Source: Panacagrimonas sp963975245 (GTDB lineage: Bacteria > Pseudomonadota > Gammaproteobacteria > Nevskiales > Nevskiaceae). From it: DNA of 64,000 bases. Location of the stretch: assembly GCA_963975245.1 (NCBI GenBank), contig CAXBFJ010000010.1, forward strand, positions 92,488 to 156,487, in the 5' to 3' direction. A model generated the notes under the pieces. The model did no database searches, had not been told where the DNA came from, and saw only the letters and a program-made list of their open reading frames with translations. The position numbers and the translations under genes are program-made. How positions within the stretch are numbered: position 1 is the first letter of the stretch; each line of letters begins with the position of its first letter. Below, one piece after another: positions 16,484 to 26,267 of the stretch.

Positions 16484-16839
16484 ACATGGTGATTCAATCC
16501 CTCGACCACGCGCGTCGCAGTTTCAAGCGCATGCGCCTGGAGATGGCGGATGCGCCACCGACCGGCCTGATGATTCCCCTGGTGTTGGCGGTGCTGGTCA
16601 TGGGTTCGGCGCTGTATGCCATTCGCATCAAGCATGACAACCGCAGCATGACCACCGAGATTGAGCGCGCCCGCGTTGAGCGTGAACGTTTGCAAATGGA
16701 GTGGTCACAGCTGCAGCTGGAAGAGGCCGCATTGGCGCACCACGCCCGTATCGAGAGCGCTGCACGGGATCAGCTGGGCATGGCCGAGCCGCGCGAGTAC
16801 GTGATTCTTCAGCAGTCCGCAGCGGAGCGTGTGCCTTGA
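16480..16839 (+). CDS. ftsL: Cell division protein FtsL
   Basis: 119 residues. FtsL is a small bitopic protein that forms the FtsQLB complex and helps activate FtsWI at the septum. The layout is typical: a ~30-residue cytoplasmic N-terminus, one TM helix (GLMIPLVLAVLVMGSALYAI), a periplasmic coiled coil (about residues 52-90, rich in Glu, Arg and Leu), and the conserved end ARDQLGMAEPREYVIL. Sequence identity across FtsL proteins is low; the position between rsmH and ftsI confirms it. Start overlaps the rsmH stop (ATGA). Confidence 0.93.
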   Translation: MNMVIQSLDHARRSFKRMRLEMADAPPTGLMIPLVLAVLVMGSALYAIRIKHDNRSMTTEIERARVERERLQMEWSQLQLEEAALAHHARIESAARDQLGMAEPREYVILQQSAAERVP

Positions 16840-18608
16840 GCCGCCGCAAGATATCCAAGTCGCAGAAGCCTCAGGGCGTTGCTCCCTGGCGCCGACGTGC
16901 CGTCGTGATATTGCTTGGTGTCAGCGCCGTGCTGGTGGCTGGTCGCGCATTTCAGTTGCAAGTCATAGATCGCGACTTCCTGACCCGCGAAGGGGCCAAG
17001 CGTCAGGTTCGTACAGTGACGTTGCCAGGACATCGCGCCGCCATACGAGATCGTCGCGGCGAGCCGCTGGCCTTGTCGGCGCCAGTGGATTCGCTGTGGT
17101 GCGTACCATCCGAACTGCTTGGCGCGCCGGAACATCTTGCCGCGCTGGCCAAAGTGCTCAAGCAGCCAAAATCCAAGTTGACGCGTTTTCTTACGGCGCG
17201 TTCCAAGCGTCAGTTTGTGTACTTGGAACGTGGCATGCCGCCAGATGAAGCGCGGCGCGCACTGGCGCTCAAGGCGCCCGGTGTGTTCTCCATTCGCGAA
17301 TACCGGCGCTACTACCCGGCAGGTGAAGTCGCTGGTCAGTTGGTGGGCTTTACCAATGTCGACGGCAAGGGCCAGGAAGGCATGGAGATGGCCCACAACG
17401 AAAGCCTGAGCGGTATTGCCGGCTCGCGTCACGTGATTCGCGATGCACGTGGACGCATCGTTGAAGACACCGAAGAAGCCGTGCCCGCTCAGCCGGGCGA
17501 GGACCTGACCCTGTCTATCGACCTGCGCCTGCAGTACCTCGCTTATCGCGAGCTCAAGGCGACGGTCAAAAAACACGAAGCCAAGGGCGGACTGGTCGTT
17601 GTGGCGGACGCCCGCACCGGTGAGATTCTGGCCATGGCCAGCCAGCCCGGATTCAATCCGAACAATGTGGCGGATCGCAGGCCGGGGCGCATGCGCAATC
17701 GCCCGATTGTCGATTCCTTCGAGCCCGGCTCGGCGGTGAAACCTTTGCTGGTTGCCCAGGCACTGGAGACCGGCGCCTATCGTGAGCAGAGCCGGATCGA
17801 TACCGGTGATGGCTGGATGCAGGTGCGGCGTCTCACGGTGAAGGACATCCATGCTCTGGGCGATACAGACCTGACCATGATTCTGGCCAAGTCCAGCAAT
17901 GTTGGGGCGGCCAAGATTGGCCTGCACATAGGCGCAGAGAACGTCTGGCAGGGATACCAGCGTTTTGGTCTGGGTGATCCCGTGGGTTCCGGCTTTCCGG
18001 GCGAATCGATGCCGCTTTTGCGCAACTACATGAAGTGGGGCGACATCGCCACGGCAACGGCATCCTATGGTTACGGACTCTCACTAAACGGCTTGCATCT
18101 GGTGCGTGCCTACGCGGGACTAGCCAACGACGGCCTGATGCCGCATCTGCAGTTGCTCGCCAACCAGCCGCTGACGCCCGGACGGCGGGCGGTCAGTGCA
18201 GCGACCGCGCGTTCGGTGCGACACATGCTTGAAGCTGTTGCGGTAGATGGCGGCACCGGATCGCGTGCTGCGATTCCCGGTTATCGGGTTGCTGGCAAGA
18301 CCGGCACGGTGCGCAAGGTTTCGCCGACAGGCGGGTATGACGCACACCGACATCAGTCGGTCTTTGTCGGCATGGTGCCTGCGGACAATCCGAGGTTGGT
18401 CGGGCTGGTGATGGTCGATGAGCCACGTGCCGGTGACTACTACGGCGGTGTGGTGGCCGCGCCGATTTTCTCTTCGGTCATGCAGGGCGCGCTGCGCCTC
18501 TTGCAGATTGCGCCGGATGACTGCGCAAGTGAATGTGCCCAGCCTGATGTGCTGCCGCAGATTGCCATGCCCGCCGGCGCATCGCCTGCAACGGGGCCGC
18601 GCAGTTGA
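16836..18608 (+). CDS. ftsI: Peptidoglycan transpeptidase FtsI (PBP3)
   Basis: 590 residues from a TTG at 16836 that overlaps the ftsL stop (TTGA). The class B PBP crosslinks septal peptidoglycan with FtsW. After a cytoplasmic Arg/Lys-rich tail and one TM helix (RAVVILLGVSAVLVAGRAF) come the pedestal domain and the transpeptidase domain. All three catalytic boxes are visible: SAVK in FEPGSAVKPLL (near residue 300), SSN in LAKSSNVGAAKI, and KTGT in VAGKTGTVRK (near 487). No ATG or GTG suits the N-terminus except a GTG deep inside ftsL, so the TTG is taken. Murein-linked gene context is unambiguous. Confidence 0.95.
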   Translation: MSRRKISKSQKPQGVAPWRRRAVVILLGVSAVLVAGRAFQLQVIDRDFLTREGAKRQVRTVTLPGHRAAIRDRRGEPLALSAPVDSLWCVPSELLGAPEHLAALAKVLKQPKSKLTRFLTARSKRQFVYLERGMPPDEARRALALKAPGVFSIREYRRYYPAGEVAGQLVGFTNVDGKGQEGMEMAHNESLSGIAGSRHVIRDARGRIVEDTEEAVPAQPGEDLTLSIDLRLQYLAYRELKATVKKHEAKGGLVVVADARTGEILAMASQPGFNPNNVADRRPGRMRNRPIVDSFEPGSAVKPLLVAQALETGAYREQSRIDTGDGWMQVRRLTVKDIHALGDTDLTMILAKSSNVGAAKIGLHIGAENVWQGYQRFGLGDPVGSGFPGESMPLLRNYMKWGDIATATASYGYGLSLNGLHLVRAYAGLANDGLMPHLQLLANQPLTPGRRAVSAATARSVRHMLEAVAVDGGTGSRAAIPGYRVAGKTGTVRKVSPTGGYDAHRHQSVFVGMVPADNPRLVGLVMVDEPRAGDYYGGVVAAPIFSSVMQGALRLLQIAPDDCASECAQPDVLPQIAMPAGASPATGPRS

Positions 18609-20113
18609 GCGCCGCGGTGACCGGCTGGACGCTCGATCGACTGCTGGACGGCTTTGCCGCAGGCGCGCCAGCGCTGCCGGTAACTGGCCTGGCAATGGAT
18701 TCGCGCGCTGTCGAAGTCGGGGATGCCTTCGTTGCGGTCAAGGGCTCTGCCGCGCATGGCTTGATGCACCTGCCGCAGGCTCTGGCGCGTGGCGCAAATG
18801 CCATTCTCTGGGAGCCCGACACCGGTGTTGAAGCACCGCAGGCGCAAGTGCCCAGCATCGCCGTCGAGAAACTGGGGCAAAGACTGGGCGAGATTTCGGC
18901 GCGCTTTCACGGCCGGCCTGCAGATCGCATGTTCGTTGCCGGGGTGACCGGAACCGACGGAAAGACCTCTACCGCGCATTTGATTGCGCAGGCCTTCGAA
19001 ACCTACGGCAGGGCCTGTGCTTATCTGGGAACGCTGGGTAACGGGCGCCTGGGTCAGCTTGATGCTGCCACGCATACCACCCCCAATCCCATTGCCTTGC
19101 ACGCCAACCTCGCAGCCTTCCTTGAGCAGGGCATAGATGCTTGTGCGATGGAAGTCTCATCGCATGCGCTGGATCAGCATCGTGTTGGCGGGGTGAATTT
19201 TGACGCCGTCGTGCTGACCAATCTCAGCCGCGACCATATGGACTACCACGGCACCGTCGAGAATTATGCAAATGCCAAGCGTCGGCTGTTTGAAGCCGGC
19301 GATGCACGCACACTGATTCTCAATCGTGATGATGAGTACGGCGCGAAGTGGATTGCCCAGATCGCTCAGACTGCGCAGAAAGATCAATTGTGCGTCTACG
19401 GCATTGGAGGTGAGCGTCCGGAGCATCACGCATTCGTGATTGGACGCGAACTCGCGCTGACCGAATCGGGTCTGTCCCTGACCCTGGAAACACAGACGGC
19501 TCAGGCCAGTCTGAGCAGCCCGCTCCTGGGCGCTTTCAACGCCTACAACCTGCTGGCCGCCGCTGCGGTCCTGCTCAGTGCCGGTCTTTCGCTGGATGAA
19601 TGCGCGACAGCACTGCAAGTCGCCACGACCGTGCCCGGTCGGATCGAAGCCTTCTGCGGCAGAGAGGATCAGCCATTGGTTGTGGTGGATTACGCGCACA
19701 CGCCGCGAGCGCTTGAGCAGGTGATTGCGGCCGTGCGTGCGCATGTACAGGGTGAGGTCTGGTGTGTATTTGGCTGCGGCGGCGATCGTGATCGCGGCAA
19801 GCGCGCATTGATGGGGCATGCAGCAAGCCTGGCCGCGGATCACGTGGTCATCACTGATGACAATCCACGCAGCGAATCGCCGCAAGCCATCGTTAAGGAC
19901 ATCATGTCCGGCGTCGTAGATGCACATCGCGAGCGCGTTCAGATCGAGCATGACCGCAATGCCGCCATAGCGCATGCAATCAGTTTGGCCAAGAAGGGTG
20001 ACGTGGTTCTGGTTGCAGGCAAGGGGCACGAGACTGTGCAGATTTCTGCATCGGGTACGCGTCCTTTCAGTGATCGCGCGCGCGTGGCCGAGTTGTTGGG
20101 AGTAAGCGCATGA
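18605..20113 (+). CDS. murE: UDP-MurNAc-tripeptide synthetase
   Basis: 502 residues from a TTG overlapping the ftsI stop (TTGA); a GTG at 18617 is the alternative. MurE adds meso-diaminopimelate to UDP-MurNAc-L-Ala-D-Glu. Motifs: GVTGTDGKTSTAHL (P-loop), TTPNPI and EVSSHALDQHR (Mur-ligase core), and DNPRSESP near residue 418. The DNPR box is the diaminopimelate-selecting motif, so the third residue of the stem peptide should be meso-DAP, as in other Gram-negatives. Overlaps murF by 4 nt. Confidence 0.97.
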   Translation: MSAAVTGWTLDRLLDGFAAGAPALPVTGLAMDSRAVEVGDAFVAVKGSAAHGLMHLPQALARGANAILWEPDTGVEAPQAQVPSIAVEKLGQRLGEISARFHGRPADRMFVAGVTGTDGKTSTAHLIAQAFETYGRACAYLGTLGNGRLGQLDAATHTTPNPIALHANLAAFLEQGIDACAMEVSSHALDQHRVGGVNFDAVVLTNLSRDHMDYHGTVENYANAKRRLFEAGDARTLILNRDDEYGAKWIAQIAQTAQKDQLCVYGIGGERPEHHAFVIGRELALTESGLSLTLETQTAQASLSSPLLGAFNAYNLLAAAAVLLSAGLSLDECATALQVATTVPGRIEAFCGREDQPLVVVDYAHTPRALEQVIAAVRAHVQGEVWCVFGCGGDRDRGKRALMGHAASLAADHVVITDDNPRSESPQAIVKDIMSGVVDAHRERVQIEHDRNAAIAHAISLAKKGDVVLVAGKGHETVQISASGTRPFSDRARVAELLGVSA

Positions 20114-21480
20114 TCGCGCCGCGTACCGGCATGGCCCCACTGTCCTGGTTCGCCCAGGCCAATGGCGTGGAACTCATAGGCGATGACGCTGAAGTCTTGC
20201 GCGTCAATTCGGATTCGCGAGCGGTGCAGGGCGGCGATCTCTTTGTTGCCCTGCGCGGTGAGCGTTTCGATGGCCACAGCTTCAGTCAGGGGGCTGCCGA
20301 TGCGGGCGCCGTCGGTATGGTCTGTGATCGTCGTCTTGATACTGCCATCGCGCAGATCGTGGTGAATGACACGCTCAGTGCCTTGCAGACTGTTGCGCAG
20401 GCCTGGCGACGCCGTTTCGATATTCCCGTCATCGGCGTAACCGGCAGCAATGGCAAGACCACCACCAAGCAGATGCTCGCTGCAGTCTTGTCCGCCCGCG
20501 GCCCGGTTCTGGCGACGCGCGGCAACTTGAACAACCACATCGGCATGCCGATGACCTTGCTGGAGCTGCGTGAGGAACATCGCACGGCGGTGATCGAGAT
20601 GGGCGCCAACCATGCAGGCGAAGTCGAGCTTCTGACGACACTGGCAGCACCCAACATCGGTCTTGTGACGCAGGCCGGAGACGCGCACCTTGAAGGCTTC
20701 GGCTCGCGCGACGGTGTTGCCCACGCCAAGGGTGAGCTGTTCGCCGGTCTGGGAGAAGACGGCATCGCCATCATCAATGCGGACGATGCCTACGCCGATC
20801 TCTGGCGCTCAATGGCGCGATGCAGTCAGCTCAGTTTTGGTATCGACAATGCTGCCGACGTGCGTGCCTGTGACATTCGCTGCGAACACGACAGCAGCCG
20901 TTTCACTCTGGAAATTCCGGGTGGCGAAGCGCAGGTTGAAATGGCGCTGGCCGGGCGTCACAACATCATGAACGCACTGGCTGCCGCCGCTTGTGCGGCT
21001 GCGCTGGGGCTTGAGGCGCACAGCATTGCCGATGGTCTGGGGCGTTTTGAGCAGGCACAGGGGCGTCTGGTTTGGCGCAAGGCGACGTCCGGCGCGCAGG
21101 TGATCGACGATAGCTACAACGCCAACCCAACTTCATTGCGAGCCGGTCTGGAACTGCTTGCCCAGCAGGAAGGCCGCCGTTACGCGGTGCTAGGTGGCAT
21201 GGGCGAACTGGGGCCGGATTCGGACAGCCTGCACGAATGGTGCGGCGCCAAGGCGCGTGAGCTGGGCATTGAGCATCTTTACGCATTGGGCAACTCAGCG
21301 AGGCACTACGTCAACGGTTTCGGCAGCGGCGGCGTCGCTTTCGATTCTGTCGAGGAACTGACTGCGCGTCTGCAGGCCGAATCCGGCACGCAGACGACGA
21401 TGCTGGTCAAGGGGTCGCGCTCTGCGCGAATGGAACGAATTGTCACCGCTCTGTGCGGCGACGCGGCGGCGGGTCACTGA
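20110..21480 (+). CDS. murF: UDP-MurNAc-pentapeptide synthetase
   Basis: 456 residues. MurF adds D-Ala-D-Ala to the tripeptide nucleotide, the product of the Ddl enzyme encoded later in the same cluster. Motifs: GVTGSNGKTTTKQML (P-loop), EMGANHAGEVELLT, LAGRHNIMNALAAAACA and DDSYNANPTSLRAGLE. Length matches E. coli MurF (452). ATGA overlap with murE; the next gene, mraY, starts 2 nt after its stop. Confidence 0.97.
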   Translation: MIAPRTGMAPLSWFAQANGVELIGDDAEVLRVNSDSRAVQGGDLFVALRGERFDGHSFSQGAADAGAVGMVCDRRLDTAIAQIVVNDTLSALQTVAQAWRRRFDIPVIGVTGSNGKTTTKQMLAAVLSARGPVLATRGNLNNHIGMPMTLLELREEHRTAVIEMGANHAGEVELLTTLAAPNIGLVTQAGDAHLEGFGSRDGVAHAKGELFAGLGEDGIAIINADDAYADLWRSMARCSQLSFGIDNAADVRACDIRCEHDSSRFTLEIPGGEAQVEMALAGRHNIMNALAAAACAAALGLEAHSIADGLGRFEQAQGRLVWRKATSGAQVIDDSYNANPTSLRAGLELLAQQEGRRYAVLGGMGELGPDSDSLHEWCGAKARELGIEHLYALGNSARHYVNGFGSGGVAFDSVEELTARLQAESGTQTTMLVKGSRSARMERIVTALCGDAAAGH

Positions 21481-21482
21481 TC

Positions 21483-22604
21483 ATGCTCTATCACCTGGCC
21501 ATGTGGCTCAAAGACTCGTTCAGTGGCTTGAACCTGTTTAGCTATCTCACCTTCCGCGCCATCCTCGGCGTGCTGACCGCTCTGGTGGTGTCGCTGTTCA
21601 GCGGGCCGTGGATGATCCGCAAGCTGACGGACTTCAAGTTCGGTCAGGTTGTTCGTGAACTCGGGCCGAAATCGCATCAGGCCAAGACCGGCACGCCAAC
21701 TATGGGCGGTGTGCTGATTCTGCTGGCCATCAGTATCTCGACGCTGGCGTGGTCAGATCTGAGCAATCGCTTTGTCTGGTTTGCCCTGCTGGTAACGCTG
21801 GCGTTCGGCACCGTCGGCTTTGCCGACGACTTCATCAAGATTCGCTATCGACGCAACCTGGGCCTGACGGCCGTCCAGAAATATTTCTGGTTGTCGCTCG
21901 CAGGCTTTGGCGTGTCCACCCTGATCTACATGACCGCGCCCAATGCACCGATTGGGCAGATGTTCACCGACGGCCACGCCTCCATTGAAACCGCGCTGAT
22001 CGTGCCTTTCTTCAAGGACGTAGCGATTCAGCTCGGCATCTTCTTCATTCCCTGGTCTTACCTGGTCATCGTTGGCAGCAGCAATGCGGTCAACCTCACA
22101 GACGGACTGGATGGTCTGGCGATCATGCCCTGCGTGCTGGTGGCATCTGCGTTGGCCGTTTTTGCCTACGTCACCGGCAACATCAAGATCGCAGGCTATC
22201 TGGGTATTCCCTACATTCCAGGTGTTGGTGAGCTGGCGATTTTCTGCACCGCCATTGCAGGCGCAGGGCTGGGCTTTCTCTGGTTCAACGCCTATCCCGC
22301 ACAGGTGTTCATGGGCGATGTCGGCGCGCTGGGCCTGGGCGCTGCATTGGGCGTGGTGGCGGTGCTGGTTCGTCAGGAACTGGTCCTGCTCATCATGGGC
22401 GGTGTCTTTGTTGCAGAGACCTTGTCGGTGATGCTGCAGGTGGGATATTTCAAATACAGCGGCGGCAAACGCATTCTGCGCATGGCGCCCCTGCACCACC
22501 ACTACGAACTCAAGGGCTGGCCCGAGCCCAAGATCATCGTGCGCTTCTGGATCATCACCCTGATTCTGGTGCTGATCGGCCTGTCGACCCTGAAGGTGCG
22601 GTGA
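21483..22604 (+). CDS. mraY: Phospho-MurNAc-pentapeptide translocase
   Basis: 373 residues from the ATG at 21483, where the conserved MLYHLAMWL begins. MraY transfers phospho-MurNAc-pentapeptide to undecaprenyl phosphate, giving lipid I. About ten TM helices. Catalytic and conserved sites: GFADDFIKI (the Asp pair), NAVNLTDGLDGLAIMP, FMGDVGALGLGAALG and the HHH motif APLHHHYELKGW. Final helix FWIITLILVLIGL. The stop overlaps the murD start region (GTGATGA). Confidence 0.98.
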   Translation: MLYHLAMWLKDSFSGLNLFSYLTFRAILGVLTALVVSLFSGPWMIRKLTDFKFGQVVRELGPKSHQAKTGTPTMGGVLILLAISISTLAWSDLSNRFVWFALLVTLAFGTVGFADDFIKIRYRRNLGLTAVQKYFWLSLAGFGVSTLIYMTAPNAPIGQMFTDGHASIETALIVPFFKDVAIQLGIFFIPWSYLVIVGSSNAVNLTDGLDGLAIMPCVLVASALAVFAYVTGNIKIAGYLGIPYIPGVGELAIFCTAIAGAGLGFLWFNAYPAQVFMGDVGALGLGAALGVVAVLVRQELVLLIMGGVFVAETLSVMLQVGYFKYSGGKRILRMAPLHHHYELKGWPEPKIIVRFWIITLILVLIGLSTLKVR

Positions 22605-23986
22605 TGACCAGGTTCGCAAATCGATACGCCGCGCAACGCATGCTGATCGTGGGATTGGGTGCGTCAGGTGCATCGGCCCTGCGTTATCTGGTGCGCGAGG
22701 GCGCTGATGTCGTGGTGACCGATTCCCGCGCCAAGCCGCCGGGCATCGACGCGCTGCGCACTCAGTTTCCACAGGTTCAGTTCTGCCTCGGCGCATTCGC
22801 AGCGCCATCGTCGCTGGCGCAGTTTCACGAGGCCATCATCTCTCCCGGCGTATCCCTCGATGAGCCGTTCGTTCGCCAGCTCGCCGATGCAGGTGTCTCG
22901 CTGATTGGCGATATCGAGCTGTTCGTGCGCGCGGTGCAGGAGTCATCAAAGGGTGATTCAAAGTGTGGTTCAGAGAAGCCCGCGATCGTTGCCATTACCG
23001 GCAGTAATGGAAAGAGCACCGTCACGACCCTGGTTGGCGACATGGCGCGCGCAGCGGGTCGCAAGGTCGCGGTGGGCGGCAATCTGGGCGCGACTGCGCT
23101 CGATCTGCTGTCCGATGACGTCGATCTCTATGTGCTGGAGCTGTCGAGCTTCCAGCTTGAGACCACACACAGCATGCGTTGCACTGCTGCGGCCTACTTG
23201 AACCTGTCTGAAGATCACCTTGATCGACATGGCGACATGGCCAACTACGGGCGCATCAAATCACGCATCTATGCATTCGCCGGCACTGCGGTATTCAATC
23301 GAGACGACGGCGCCACGCAACAGGGTATTGATCGCGCCAGTACCCGCATCAGTTTCGGGCTGCACGCTGACGCAGCGGCGTATTGCCTGCGCCACATCGG
23401 CGACGAAGTCTGGCTGTGCAAAGGTGACGAAGGCGTATGCCCACGCTCGGTTCTGAAACTTCCGGGGCAACACAATCTGGTCAATGCGCTGGCGGCGCTG
23501 GCGCTGGCCGAGGCCGTGGGTATTGATCGCGAAGCCTGCGTGCAGGCGCTGTCCGCGTTCACCGGCCTGCCGCACCGCTGCGAGTTTGTTGCGCAGCGCA
23601 AGGGCGTGACCTGGCTTAATGATTCCAAGGGCACGAATGTCGGTTCAAGTCTGGCTGCGCTCAATGGCCTTGACGGGCAGATCGTGTGGCTCGGCGGTGG
23701 GCAGGGCAAAGGTCAGGATTTCAGGCCGCTGCGCGCGCCTCTGGCGCGCAAGGGTCGTGCGGCACTGCTCTTTGGCGAAGACGCGTCAGCAATCGAGCAT
23801 GCCCTGCTCGGCGCGGTGCCGATCTTTCGCAGGCAGAACATGCTCGAAGCCCTGAGCACGGCGCAAACACTCGCACGCGAGGGAGACACTGTTCTGCTGT
23901 CACCGGCATGTGCCAGTCTGGATCAGTTCAGCAATTACATTGAGCGCGGCGAGACGTTTCGCGCCTGGGTCGAGGCGCAGGCATGA
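22604..23986 (+). CDS. murD: UDP-MurNAc-L-alanine:D-glutamate ligase
   Basis: 460 residues from the ATG at 22604; a GTG at 22601 directly before it is equally possible and would give the 4-nt overlap common in this cluster. MurD adds D-glutamate to UDP-MurNAc-L-Ala. Motifs: MLIVGLGASGASALRYL (N-terminal UDP-binding Rossmann part), AITGSNGKSTVTTLVG (P-loop), YLNLSEDHLDRHG and WLNDSKGTNVGS. Length is a little above E. coli MurD (438). ATGA overlap with ftsW. Confidence 0.96.
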   Translation: MTRFANRYAAQRMLIVGLGASGASALRYLVREGADVVVTDSRAKPPGIDALRTQFPQVQFCLGAFAAPSSLAQFHEAIISPGVSLDEPFVRQLADAGVSLIGDIELFVRAVQESSKGDSKCGSEKPAIVAITGSNGKSTVTTLVGDMARAAGRKVAVGGNLGATALDLLSDDVDLYVLELSSFQLETTHSMRCTAAAYLNLSEDHLDRHGDMANYGRIKSRIYAFAGTAVFNRDDGATQQGIDRASTRISFGLHADAAAYCLRHIGDEVWLCKGDEGVCPRSVLKLPGQHNLVNALAALALAEAVGIDREACVQALSAFTGLPHRCEFVAQRKGVTWLNDSKGTNVGSSLAALNGLDGQIVWLGGGQGKGQDFRPLRAPLARKGRAALLFGEDASAIEHALLGAVPIFRRQNMLEALSTAQTLAREGDTVLLSPACASLDQFSNYIERGETFRAWVEAQA

Positions 23987-25173
23987 CCTTCACCATGCCA
24001 CGTTGGAGTTCCCAGCCGCAGCAGATGACCCTGCCGCTGCCGCGTGCGCGGGTCGGGCTTGATCCCTGGCTGTGTGCGGCGGCCGCTGCGGTGCTCGCCT
24101 GGGGCTTGATCATGGTGGCGTCGGCTTCGGTTGCGCAGGCGCAGCGTGCGGCGGGCGAGCCCTTCTATTTCTTCTATCGCCAGCTGGCCTTCATCGGCAT
24201 TGGTGGCTTGGCGGGATGGGCTGCGTTCTTGGTGCCCATGCATGTGTGGGAGCGCAAGAGCGGGTTGCTTGCCGTACTGGGCCTGATTCTTCTGGTGGTG
24301 GTGCTGATCCCCGGCATCGGGGTCAAGGTGAACCACGCACGTCGCTGGATTGATCTGGAAGTGATTCGCATCCAGGCCTCGGAGCCTGCGCGTCTGGCCT
24401 TGATCATGTATCTGGCCGGCTACATCGTGCGCCGACAGACGCAGTTGCAGAACACGCTCACCGGCCTGCTGGTACCGCTGTGCCCCTTGATGGCCGCCGC
24501 TGTATTGCTACTGATGGAACCGGATTTCGGTGCAACCGCGATTCTCATCGCCGTGGCCTTCATCATGTTGTTCCTCGGCGGCGCACGCATCCTGTTTCTG
24601 GGCGGCATGGTCACACTGGCCGCTGCACTGCTAAGCCTGATTGCCGTGGCGGAGGCTTATCGCGTGCGACGGTTGATGAACTTCACCAATCCGTTTGCCG
24701 ACATGGAAAACGGTGGCTGGCAGTTGGCCAATTCCCTGATCGCCATTGGGCGCGGCGAATGGACTGGTGTGGGGCTGGGCAACAGCGTGCAGAAATTGCT
24801 CTATCTGCCGGAGATGCACACCGATTTCATCTTCGCGATTCTGGCCGAAGAATTCGGCTTGCTGGGTGTGCTGATTCTTATCGCCTTGATGGGCGTCATC
24901 GTCTGGCGCGGCTTTGTCATCGGCGCGAACGCCGAGGCGCTCAACGAGAGATTCAAGGCCTGTCTGGTTTATGGACTGACGGTCTGGCTTGGCTTGCAGT
25001 CCCTGATCAACATGGGGGTCAACATGGGCGCCTTGCCAACCAAGGGCCTGACCCTGCCCCTGATGAGTTACGGCGGCTCGTCCCTGATCACCGTGCTCAT
25101 CATGCTGGCGCTGATTCTCCGCACGGACTATGAAAACCGACTTGCGACCGAACGGTCCGGGAGGCGGCCATGA
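23983..25173 (+). CDS. ftsW: Septal peptidoglycan glycosyltransferase FtsW
   Basis: 396 residues, ten TM helices, SEDS family. FtsW polymerises lipid II into glycan strands at the septum together with FtsI. Motifs: RRWIDLEVIRIQASEPARL (the SEDS signature), MEPDFGATAIL, LGNSVQKLLYLPEMHTDFIF and LPTKGLTLPLMSYGGSS. A Pro-rich cytoplasmic N-terminus of ~20 residues precedes the first helix. ATGA overlaps at both ends. Confidence 0.97.
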   Translation: MTFTMPRWSSQPQQMTLPLPRARVGLDPWLCAAAAAVLAWGLIMVASASVAQAQRAAGEPFYFFYRQLAFIGIGGLAGWAAFLVPMHVWERKSGLLAVLGLILLVVVLIPGIGVKVNHARRWIDLEVIRIQASEPARLALIMYLAGYIVRRQTQLQNTLTGLLVPLCPLMAAAVLLLMEPDFGATAILIAVAFIMLFLGGARILFLGGMVTLAAALLSLIAVAEAYRVRRLMNFTNPFADMENGGWQLANSLIAIGRGEWTGVGLGNSVQKLLYLPEMHTDFIFAILAEEFGLLGVLILIALMGVIVWRGFVIGANAEALNERFKACLVYGLTVWLGLQSLINMGVNMGALPTKGLTLPLMSYGGSSLITVLIMLALILRTDYENRLATERSGRRP

Positions 25174-26267
25174 GCAACTGCGGCGAGCGTCTCAAGTTCA
25201 TGATAATGGCCGGTGGTACCGGCGGTCATGTGTTTCCGGCATTGGCTGTGGCCCACGAACTGCGCCGACGGGGACACGAAGTCGTGTGGATGGGCGCGCC
25301 GGATTCTTTTGAGTCCCGCACCGTTCCCGCGCAGGGTTTCGAGATCGAGTTCATCCGCATCACCGGCCTGCGTGGCAAGGGAATCGGCGCCCTGATTGGC
25401 GCGCCGCTGCGCTTGCTGCGGGCGGCTGCACAGGCCTGGTCCATTCTGTCTCGGCGCAGGCCCAATGCGGTTCTGGGCATGGGCGGCTTCGCTTCCGGGC
25501 CGGGCGGGCTGGTCGCCAGACTGCGCAATATTCCTCTGCTTGTTCATGAACAGAATGCAGCGCCGGGACTCACCAATCGGCTGTTGTCGCGCATTGCCCA
25601 ACACGTGCTCGAAGCGTTTCCGGGCACCTTCAAGTCTGCACAGACCGTGGGCAATCCCGTGCGGCCCGGATTCGAGGAACTGGAAGATCCGTCGGTACGT
25701 GCACAGCACCGCGCAGGCAAAGCGCTTCATGTGCTGGTCATTGGCGGCAGTCAGGGTGCCCGTGCGCTCAACGAAAGACTGCCGCAGGCACTGGCACTCA
25801 TGACGCCAGAGGAGCGACCTCAACTACGCCATCAGGCGGGACGCACGCTTGAAGTCGCGAAACAGACGTATCTGGCGTCCGGTGTTGACGCCGTGATCGA
25901 AGCCTTTATCGAAGACATGCCGGCCGCGTTTGCACAGGCAGATCTCGTGGTTTGCCGCGCCGGCGCGTCGACCATCGCCGAACTTTCCGCCGCCGGTTGC
26001 GCCGCACTGCTGGTGCCGTATCCGTTTGCAGTGGATGATCATCAGACGCGCAACGCGCAGCACCTGACCTCGGTCAATGCCGCGCGCATGATTGCCGAGT
26101 CCGAGCTGACCCCGCAGCGTCTGGCCGATGAACTTCGCGAGCTGCTGTCCGATCGCACGCGCCTGATCGACATGGCACGTGCCGCGCGTTCCAATGCCTG
26201 GAACGGTGCAACCCAAGCCATCGCCGATACCTGCGAGCGCGCTGCACTACGGGGGGCAGCGACATGA
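25170..26267 (+). CDS. murG: Lipid I GlcNAc transferase MurG
   Basis: 365 residues. MurG transfers GlcNAc from UDP-GlcNAc to lipid I, making lipid II on the inner face of the cytoplasmic membrane. Motifs: IMAGGTGGHVFPALA (G-loop 1), GMGGFASGPGGL (G-loop 2), HEQNAAPGLTNR, IGGSQGARALNE (G-loop 3) and VCRAGASTIAELSAAG. GT-B fold with no TM helix. ATGA overlaps with both neighbours. Confidence 0.98.
   Translation: MSNCGERLKFMIMAGGTGGHVFPALAVAHELRRRGHEVVWMGAPDSFESRTVPAQGFEIEFIRITGLRGKGIGALIGAPLRLLRAAAQAWSILSRRRPNAVLGMGGFASGPGGLVARLRNIPLLVHEQNAAPGLTNRLLSRIAQHVLEAFPGTFKSAQTVGNPVRPGFEELEDPSVRAQHRAGKALHVLVIGGSQGARALNERLPQALALMTPEERPQLRHQAGRTLEVAKQTYLASGVDAVIEAFIEDMPAAFAQADLVVCRAGASTIAELSAAGCAALLVPYPFAVDDHQTRNAQHLTSVNAARMIAESELTPQRLADELRELLSDRTRLIDMARAARSNAWNGATQAIADTCERAALRGAAT

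Noticed and set aside
16701..16836. Upstream extension of ftsI to a GTG inside ftsL
   Set aside because: The extra 45 residues overlap the ftsL coding region and precede the conserved FtsI start; the TTG at 16836 gives a normal N-terminus.
19157..20140. Minus-strand frame opposite murE and others within the dcw cluster
   Set aside because: Opposite strand of continuous, highly conserved Mur genes; no recognisable protein.
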